6,262 nt of DNA. Source: JBGTKH01 sp041744735 (GTDB taxonomy: Bacteria; Planctomycetota; Planctomycetia; Pirellulales; Pirellulaceae). A program made the position numbers and the translations under genes. Below, in pieces: positions 1 to 6,262 of this stretch. The stretch spans positions 1-6,262 of the forward strand of contig JBGTKH010000269.1 in the NCBI GenBank assembly GCA_041744735.1. The letters run 5' to 3'. Within the stretch, counting starts at the first letter, position 1; every line of letters starts with the position of its first letter. The notes beneath the pieces were generated by a model. That model saw only the letters and a program-made list of their open reading frames with translations. It ran no database searches and was not told the DNA's origin.

Positions 1-111
1 CTTGTGCCGAAAGCGTTTCCGTCTGGAGAATTATTGACAGCCTTAGCGCAGGTGATGAATCGACAAGCAGTTGCGGCAACGGCAGGGAATTCGAATGCTG
101 TGCGCGGGTGA
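1..111 (+). CDS. C-terminal end of a probable response-regulator receiver domain (partial)
   Basis: The frame is open from the first base and ends at a TGA at 109-111, giving 36 residues. It begins LVPKAFPSGELLTALAQVMN and ends in a loose Ala/Asn-rich tail. The pattern Lys-x-Phe, a few residues, then Glu-Leu-Leu and an amphipathic helix resembles beta-5/alpha-5 of a CheY-like receiver, where the conserved lysine is usually followed by Pro-Phe; here Ala replaces the proline. If so, the complete gene could be a response regulator or a hybrid histidine kinase ending in a receiver; most of the gene lies outside the window, including any phospho-acceptor aspartate. It is convergent with the sigma-54 activator gene that ends at 227. 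The match is short, so this is a tentative call. Confidence 0.45.
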   Translation, partial: LVPKAFPSGELLTALAQVMNRQAVAATAGNSNAVRG

Positions 112-119
112 ATCCGCGC
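102..119. repeat. GC-rich inverted repeat over the stop codon of the left-edge gene
   Basis: GCGCGG (102-107) and CCGCGC (114-119) are perfect complements separated by six bases that contain the TGA stop of the plus-strand partial gene. No T-run follows on either strand, so it is not a classical terminator alone. It sits just before the larger hairpin at 134-164 and may assist termination between the two convergent genes. Confidence 0.4.
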
Positions 120-133
120 GGCTTGGAAAACCG

Positions 134-164
134 CAACAAAAGTTGTGACCCACAACTTTTGTTG
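134..164. terminator. Perfect 14-bp hairpin between convergent genes, likely bidirectional terminator
   Basis: CAACAAAAGTTGTG (134-147) and CACAACTTTTGTTG (151-164) are exact reverse complements around a 3-base loop. The hairpin lies 22 bases after the plus-strand stop (111) and 62 bases after the minus-strand sigma-54 gene (stop at 227-229), the expected place for a shared terminator. On the minus strand it is followed by CGGTTTTCC, a weak T-run; on the plus strand no clear T-run follows. The structure is certain as sequence; the terminator role is inferred from position. An adjacent third half-copy at 166-178 leaves room for a protein-binding role. Confidence 0.55.
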
Positions 165-226
165 GCAACTTTAGTTGGTTCTTGACGTGCCCGTTGAAAC
201 ACGGTGTGGCCTGCGGCTCAGGACAA

Positions 227-1057
<831 letters not shown>

Positions 1058-1072
1058 TTTCTCGATGGGGCA

Positions 1073-2722
<1,650 letters not shown>

Positions 2723-2730
2723 AGATTCTT

Positions 2731-4476
2731 TCAATAGAGCATGAGTTCGGGGGCCACTTTACGCAGCTCTTCCCAGAGATAGTTGTCAATTTCGCGGGCC
2801 GTATCCATTTCGAGGGCGCGGCGAGCGACGGTCTGGCACTGATCGATAGTCACGCTGCGGCAGACACGCTTGATTTCGGGGACGGCGCTGGGCGGCACGC
2901 TCAAGCCGCGCAGTCCCAGACCCAGCAACAGCATTGTGTAAACCGGGTCGGCGCTCATTTGGCCGCACAAGCTGGCCGCGACGTTGGCTTGTTGTGCGGC
3001 GCGGATCGTCGTGTCCAGCAATCGCAGCACGGCCGGATCGCTGGCCCGATACAGATCGGCGACTTCGTTATTGCTGCGATCGACCGCCAGCGCATACTGG
3101 ATCAAGTCGTTCGTGCCGATACTGATAAAGTCAACCTCAGGCAAAAAACGATCGATCAGAATCACGGTCGATGGAACCTCGACCATGATGCCGATGGGGA
3201 TGTCGCGGTCGAATGGAATCTTTGCCTCCTCCAAATCTTCCATGATTTCGGCCAGGACCATCTTGACCTGCCGCAACTCTTGCAGCGTGGTGATCAGCGG
3301 GAACATCAATTGCACCTGCCCCAGCGCGCTGGCCCGCAGAATGGCGCGCAGTTGGGTGCGAAACCCGGACAAGTTGCGCAGCGACAAGCGAATACTGCGC
3401 AGGCCGAGGAACGGATTGCGTTCTTCGTCGGACTGCGGCACTTGCCCCAATTTGTCCGCCCCCAGATCGAGCGTACGGATCACAACCGGGCAGCCGGCCA
3501 TCGTCTGCACGACGTGGGAGTAGGCGTGAAAATGATCCTCTTCGGTCGGTTCCGTGTCGGCGCCCAAGTAGAGAAACTCGGTGCGATACAGCCCGATGCC
3601 GCCGGCGCCACGCTCCAGGCACGAGGGCACTTCTTCGGGAAACTCTATATTGGCCGACAAGCTGATGCTCACGCCGTCCGCCGTTTCCGCCGGCAGGTCA
3701 CGCAGTTCGTCGAGCTTCGCCGCCAGCGAAATGTGCTCTTCGACGTCGTGCCGATAGCGTGCGATCGTTTCTTCATCGGGCTGCAGGATGATGCGACCGT
3801 GATCGCCGTCGACAATCACCACATCGCCGCCGGAAACATCCGTCAGAAACCGGCCGGCCCCGACCACCGCCGGAATGTTGAGCGCTTTGGCCACAATCGC
3901 CGTGTGCCCGCCAGCGCCGCCTATTTCGGTGACGAAACCACGTACGAATTGACGGTCAAGTTTGGCCGTCTCGCTGGGCGTCATGTTATGAGCCAACACA
4001 ATGACCGGCGAGATCAGTTGCGACAACTCTTCGCCGCTGCTGCCGAGCAGATTGCGGAGCAGGCTCCGCTCAATATCGAAGATGTCGTGCGCCCGTTCGG
4101 CGAGATACCCGCCCTCCAGCGACTCGAAGACCTTCGCATAGCGACGCAGCGCACTGCTGACGGCGTACTCGGGCGAATAATGGTGCTGGCGAATCAACTG
4201 TTCTAATTCGTCGTGCAGCAGCGGATCGCGCAGCATCTGCAGATGGGCGGAGAAGATAGCGCCGTATTGCTGGCCCAGTTGCGACGAGACCGTGTCGCGA
4301 TTGCGGCCGATTTCCGCGGCCGCGGCTTCGATGGCGTTGTCCAGCCGCTCGAGTTCGTCTTCCACTGCATCGCGCGCAACGAACCGCCGAGGAATGCGAA
4401 ATCCCTCGTTGTCGATCACCAGCGCTTCGCCAATGGCAACGCCGGGCGAAACGGCAATTCCCTGCAGTGTTTGCAT
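2731..4476 (-). CDS. ptsI: PTS Enzyme I, phosphoenolpyruvate-protein phosphotransferase
   Basis: A cytoplasmic enzyme that takes phosphate from phosphoenolpyruvate onto a histidine and passes it to HPr. Numbered from the ATG at 4476 (581 residues; E. coli has 575): an N-terminal domain beginning LQGIAVSPGVAIGEA; the HPr-binding helical region; the phospho-histidine loop GGAGGHTAI with His191; the linker; then the PEP-binding barrel with GIGLYRTEF (Arg298), GIMVEVPS (Glu433), GTNDLIQY (Asn456, Asp457) and catalytic SLCGQ (Cys504). The positions run two off the E. coli ones throughout, so the enzyme appears intact. Two small departures: GG replaces the usual Thr-Ser before the histidine, and Gln follows CG where Glu is usual. 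The frame extends to a TTG at 4563, but those extra 29 residues are Arg/Ala-rich and outside the family profile, so ATG 4476 was chosen; neither start has a strong ribosome-binding site. It follows ptsH and its stop overlaps the possible TTG start of rng. Confidence 0.96.
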   Translation of the reverse strand: MQTLQGIAVSPGVAIGEALVIDNEGFRIPRRFVARDAVEDELERLDNAIEAAAAEIGRNRDTVSSQLGQQYGAIFSAHLQMLRDPLLHDELEQLIRQHHYSPEYAVSSALRRYAKVFESLEGGYLAERAHDIFDIERSLLRNLLGSSGEELSQLISPVIVLAHNMTPSETAKLDRQFVRGFVTEIGGAGGHTAIVAKALNIPAVVGAGRFLTDVSGGDVVIVDGDHGRIILQPDEETIARYRHDVEEHISLAAKLDELRDLPAETADGVSISLSANIEFPEEVPSCLERGAGGIGLYRTEFLYLGADTEPTEEDHFHAYSHVVQTMAGCPVVIRTLDLGADKLGQVPQSDEERNPFLGLRSIRLSLRNLSGFRTQLRAILRASALGQVQLMFPLITTLQELRQVKMVLAEIMEDLEEAKIPFDRDIPIGIMVEVPSTVILIDRFLPEVDFISIGTNDLIQYALAVDRSNNEVADLYRASDPAVLRLLDTTIRAAQQANVAASLCGQMSADPVYTMLLLGLGLRGLSVPPSAVPEIKRVCRSVTIDQCQTVARRALEMDTAREIDNYLWEELRKVAPELMLY

Positions 4477-4584
4477 CGCACCGTGGGTGCTCGCCGCACC
4501 GCGGGATCGCCAGCCGCGTCCGTTGGGGACGGGCGCGATCGACCGCTGCTTGAGTGCGGACAAGTCGCCAAGCTGTAATTTCGT

Positions 4585-4893
4585 CTACCGTTGATTCGTG
4601 GCTTGCTCGGCCGATTCACCGCCGGGAAAACCCTGTTCGACCAAAGCAGCCAAAGCATCCAACGCCTGGTGAGCATCAGGTCCATCCGCTTGGATGGTGA
4701 ACTGAGTACCATGCGTTGCGGCAAGGGTGAGCAGGGAAAGAATGCTCTTTCCATCCACTTTCTCGCCATCCTTCACAACTTCAATCTTGGAACTAAACTT
4801 TCCGGCCAGTTGAGCGAACAGGAATGCGGGACGCGCGTGCAGTCCTTGCGAATTGACGATCGTTACATTCCTGGTTGCGCTACTGTCCGACAT
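4585..4893 (-). CDS. ptsH: PTS phosphocarrier protein HPr
   Basis: The small cytoplasmic phosphocarrier between Enzyme I and EIIA proteins. At 102 residues it is slightly longer than the usual 85-90, owing to a short Ser-rich N-terminus and a Gly/Glu/Gln tail. The active site GLHARPA carries the phospho-accepting His19. The segment VDGKSILSLLTLAATHG contains Ser50 at the place of the regulatory serine (Ser46 of Gram-positive HPr) that HPr kinase/phosphorylase modifies, so dual control is possible, though no hprK is present here. The start is ATG 4893; no clear Shine-Dalgarno precedes it. It lies 73 bases after ptsN, in a spacer containing a nested inverted repeat, and 108 bases before the chosen ptsI start. 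Gene order and residue conservation make this assignment secure. Confidence 0.95.
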   Translation of the reverse strand: MSDSSATRNVTIVNSQGLHARPAFLFAQLAGKFSSKIEVVKDGEKVDGKSILSLLTLAATHGTQFTIQADGPDAHQALDALAALVEQGFPGGESAEQATNQR

Positions 4894-4966
4894 CGCGATC
4901 GACCGATTACCGTCCCCGCGTCGCGCACAACGACCGGGTCGTACGTTCGACGCGACGCTACGGGAC

Positions 4967-5443
4967 TTAGGAAACGAACTGGTTGTGATCAGCTTCTTCC
5001 AGCAATAGCTGAATGTCGTTGGCGGTCTTCGACTGCTTCAGAAACCGGCAGAACGAATCATCCCGAAGTTGGCGGGAAATATTTTCCAGCGCCCGCAGAT
5101 GATCGCCCGGACGGTCCGGAGGAGAAATCAGCAGAAAGAACAACTGCACTTTTTCACCGTCCAGGCTATTGAAATCCACGCCGTCGCCGCTCACACCGAC
5201 CGTCCCTACCAGCCGATCGACGCTGGGGTGTTTCGTGTGAGGAACCGCCACGCCGCGGCCGATGCCGGTGCTGCCCAATTCCTCGCGTTTCATGATCGCC
5301 TTGACGATGCTGTCCTGCTCGTCGCCGTTAATCTGTCCTGCCTCCACCAGCGCCGCAACCAATTCCCGGATGACGCTCTCTTTGTCGTTGGCCGCCAGTT
5401 CCGCGCGAATTGAATCGACGCTGACAAAATCATTGAATTTCAT
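4967..5443 (-). CDS. ptsN: PTS EIIA component, PtsN/fructose type
   Basis: A 158-residue single-domain EIIA of the PTS_EIIA type-2 family (EIIA-Ntr/EIIA-Fru). The phosphorylation site is His69 in GIGRGVAVPHTK, preceded by the typical KREELGSTG segment (52-60). DRLVGTVGVSGDGVDFNSLDGEKV and the following FFLLISP strand fit the family core. No EIIB or EIIC domain is fused or encoded nearby. It is therefore probably a regulatory EIIA receiving phosphate from HPr, comparable to E. coli PtsN, whose unphosphorylated form acts on potassium handling and stress responses in that organism; the local targets are unknown. The start ATG 5443 has a good Shine-Dalgarno, AAAGGA, seven bases upstream. It lies 74 bases after hpf, as ptsN follows hpf in the proteobacterial rpoN locus, which supports the ptsN rather than sugar-transport reading. 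Confidence 0.93.
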   Translation of the reverse strand: MKFNDFVSVDSIRAELAANDKESVIRELVAALVEAGQINGDEQDSIVKAIMKREELGSTGIGRGVAVPHTKHPSVDRLVGTVGVSGDGVDFNSLDGEKVQLFFLLISPPDRPGDHLRALENISRQLRDDSFCRFLKQSKTANDIQLLLEEADHNQFVS

Positions 5444-5489
5444 ACCTGGTTCCTTTCACTCGCTCACAGTCGCCCGCCCGCCGAGGCAT
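5430..5489 (-). CDS. Possible 19-residue leader peptide overlapping the ptsN start (speculative)
   Basis: An ATG at 5487-5489 opens a frame reading MPRRAGDCERVKGTRYEIQ, then TGA at 5430-5432. The purine tract AAGGAAGG at 5496-5503 ends six bases before this ATG, a spacing as good as that of ptsN itself. The frame runs across the ptsN Shine-Dalgarno and ends 14 bases inside ptsN, in another frame, so its translation could influence ptsN initiation. No protein family is recognised. The only support is the ribosome-binding site and the arrangement, and a 19-codon frame can occur by chance. Confidence 0.2.
   Translation of the reverse strand: MPRRAGDCERVKGTRYEIQ
5451..5456 (-). promoter_or_regulatory. 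Ribosome-binding site of ptsN
   Basis: AAAGGA on the minus strand, seven bases before ATG 5443. It is one of the few clear Shine-Dalgarno sequences in this operon and fixes the ptsN start. Confidence 0.7.
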
Positions 5490-5517
5490 GGGGTACCTTC
5501 CTTGACCGCTGCGGAAG

Positions 5518-5868
5518 CTACTCCGCGCCGGGCTCCGGCTCCAACGGCGTCTCGATATGTTTCAATCCGGTCGCCTTGTGCTCGGTCCGTCGTTCTTTGT
5601 GTTTGCGCAATTGCCGTTCCACTTTGTGCAGCACGCCGTCCAAGGCCGCCAGCACGCTGCTGGAGCTGTCGGTGGCCACGAAATCTTCAACATGCTCGGC
5701 CGAGACACGCAATTCGATGGACGGTGCGTCGGGATGTTCCATGTCGACGGTCACGTGAATGGCCGTCAAACGGTCGAAAAATCGCGGCAGCTTGCCGACC
5801 TTTTCCGTGATCTTCTCCTGAGTTGCCGAACTTAGTTCACCGTGCCTAGCCGAAATGTTGATCTGCAC
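5518..5868 (-). CDS. hpf: Ribosome hibernation promoting factor, short HPF/RaiA family
   Basis: It binds the 30S decoding region of idle ribosomes and silences or protects them under starvation. The 116 residues hold one S30AE/sigma-54-modulation domain (about 1-95): MQINISARHGELSSATQEKI, then KLPRFFDRL, HVTVDMEHPDA, the ELRVSAEHVEDFVATDSSSSVLAALDGVLHKVERQLRKHK-type C-terminal half with a basic helix. The tail (about 96-116) is charged and Pro/Glu-rich. The C-terminal dimerisation domain of long HPF is absent, so this is the short form, which in proteobacteria needs RMF or related partners to form 100S ribosomes; no partner is seen here. The GTG start at 5868 is supported by AGGAG nine bases upstream. 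It is the first gene of the putative hpf-ptsN-ptsH-ptsI-rng operon and follows a recognisable promoter. Confidence 0.94.
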   Translation of the reverse strand: MQINISARHGELSSATQEKITEKVGKLPRFFDRLTAIHVTVDMEHPDAPSIELRVSAEHVEDFVATDSSSSVLAALDGVLHKVERQLRKHKERRTEHKATGLKHIETPLEPEPGAE

Positions 5869-5877
5869 CGAGATTGT

Positions 5878-5882
5878 CTCCT
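5878..5882 (-). promoter_or_regulatory. Ribosome-binding site of hpf
   Basis: AGGAG on the minus strand, nine bases before the GTG at 5868. It decides in favour of GTG as the hpf start, since no in-frame ATG fits the family N-terminus. Confidence 0.7.
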
Positions 5883-5941
5883 ACCGGATGAACCAAACAG
5901 TTGCCGCCTCATGGTATCTCGACCGGTCTATGAATCGCTCT

Positions 5942-5970
5942 ATTCTAATGGTCCCCGCCGCCGGGGACAA
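5942..5970 (-). promoter_or_regulatory. Sigma-70-type promoter for the hpf operon
   Basis: On the minus strand TTGTCC (5965-5970) and TAGAAT (5942-5947) are separated by exactly 17 bases; they match TTGACA at four and TATAAT at five of six positions. Initiation would fall near 5935, giving a leader of about 67 bases before the hpf GTG. The spacer is unusually GC-rich and contains the dyad described separately. No other upstream sequence has both boxes with good spacing. Confidence 0.5.
5951..5968. promoter_or_regulatory. Operator-like dyad within the hpf promoter
   Basis: GTCCCCG (5951-5957) and CGGGGAC (5962-5968) are perfect reverse complements around CCGC. The dyad overlaps the -35 box and most of the spacer of the predicted promoter, a place where a bound repressor or spacer-distorting activator would act. 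It has no T-run after it on either strand, so a terminator is unlikely. The binding protein is unknown. Confidence 0.4.
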
Positions 5971-6037
5971 ATCCAAATCGGCGGACCCCCATGAAAGTTC
6001 CAGAACCGGGATCGAGATTTCAGCTATCCTAGTTTAC

Positions 6038-6052
6038 GCAAATTTTAGCCCA
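6038..6052 (-). promoter_or_regulatory. Possible sigma-54-type -24/-12 element
   Basis: The minus strand reads TGGGCTAAAATTTGC: the invariant GG and GC are ten bases apart and TTGC is intact, but the CAC following TGG in the consensus is missing. It faces the hpf operon, about 170 bases upstream of its start codon. The spacing is right but the -24 half is poor, so this is weak evidence. Confidence 0.2.
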
Positions 6053-6064
6053 CTGAAAGGGGAC

Positions 6065-6092
6065 GGGCGGGGCAGTTGCCCAACTTCCGCCC
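6065..6092. terminator. GC-rich hairpin, possible terminator of the upstream gene
   Basis: GGGCGG (6065-6070) pairs with CCGCCC (6087-6092) and, inside a small bulge, AGTT (6074-6077) with AACT (6082-6085) around a GCCC loop. On the minus strand it lies about 90 bases past the stop of the partial gene at the right edge, but is followed by GTCCCCTTTC rather than a real T-run. A terminator or transcript-stabilising structure is possible. Confidence 0.3.
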
Positions 6093-6181
6093 CCACGTGT
6101 CTGACTCTGCCGGTTCTAGCGTAAATAGCTTTGAATTTGGAATGTACCGGCACTCGGATGAATTCGCGTTGGAGCCAAACC

Positions 6182-6262
<81 letters not shown>

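Larger units (their letters stand above)
5869..6181. other. Intergenic region upstream of hpf
   Basis: About 310 bases without a convincing gene. It holds the hpf ribosome-binding site, the sigma-70-type promoter with its dyad, a possible -24/-12 element, and the hairpin at 6065-6092. An 89-codon plus-strand frame crosses it but starts antisense inside hpf and resembles no known protein. The part from 6093 to 6181 shows only a weak 7-base inverted repeat (TGCCGGT at 6108-6114 and ACCGGCA at 6146-6152). Confidence 0.6.

Noticed and set aside
2959..4206. A 415-codon plus-strand open frame opposite ptsI
   Set aside because: It lies fully antisense to an intact Enzyme I with all catalytic residues. 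Its length reflects codon bias, and no domain is recognisable.
4477..4563. N-terminal extension of Enzyme I to a TTG start
   Set aside because: The 29 extra residues are Arg/Ala-rich and outside the family, whose proteins begin close to the LQGIAVSPG segment; there is no strong ribosome-binding site for the TTG.
4591..5172. A 193-codon plus-strand open frame opposite ptsH and ptsN
   Set aside because: It crosses two conserved genes and their spacer in antisense and has no family resemblance.
6026..6031. TAGGAT-like -10 box on the minus strand upstream of hpf
   Set aside because: No -35-like sequence lies 16-18 bases upstream, and the TTGTCC/TAGAAT pair closer to hpf is clearly better.
5855..6124. 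An 89-codon plus-strand open frame upstream of hpf
   Set aside because: It starts antisense in the hpf start region, has no good ribosome-binding site and overlaps the predicted hpf promoter; no family is recognised.

Overview
The window looks like chromosomal DNA of a planctomycete, probably from the Pirellula group. This rests on three things read from the sequence: moderately GC-rich DNA; a minus-strand fragment at the right edge whose C-terminus resembles the DUF1501 proteins expanded in that phylum; and a compact gene set of ribosome hibernation factor, soluble PTS proteins and an RNase G/E with an insertion in its S1 domain. The taxonomic call is an inference from gene content.

Layout from right to left, the direction of transcription of nearly everything here. 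Positions 6182-6262 hold the last 26 codons of a DUF1501-type protein. A gap of about 310 bases follows, with a GC-rich hairpin, a possible sigma-54-type -24/-12 element and a good sigma-70-type promoter (TTGTCC, 17 bases, TAGAAT) whose spacer carries a perfect dyad. Then come hpf (hibernation promoting factor), ptsN (EIIA of the nitrogen/fructose type), ptsH (HPr), ptsI (Enzyme I) and rng (RNase G/E), all on the minus strand with short gaps or overlaps, so very likely one operon. Directly behind rng, and in the same reading frame as its stop codon, lies a sigma-54 activator that lacks its Walker A motif and everything upstream of it. At the left edge, positions 1-111 on the plus strand hold the C-terminal end of a probable response-regulator receiver domain. 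It converges on the sigma-54 gene, and the gap between them contains a strong perfect hairpin.

How the genes may work together: Enzyme I (His191), HPr (His19) and EIIA (His69) keep the residues of a complete soluble phosphorelay from phosphoenolpyruvate, but no sugar permease (EIIB/EIIC) is encoded here. This suggests a regulatory rather than transport PTS. Its linkage to a ribosome hibernation factor and an mRNA-processing endonuclease suggests an operon tying carbon or energy status to translation capacity and RNA turnover. That functional reading is an inference. The enzymes themselves are recognised with high confidence. The items most worth checking are the truncated sigma-54 activator, the promoter dyad, and a possible 19-codon leader peptide between hpf and ptsN.
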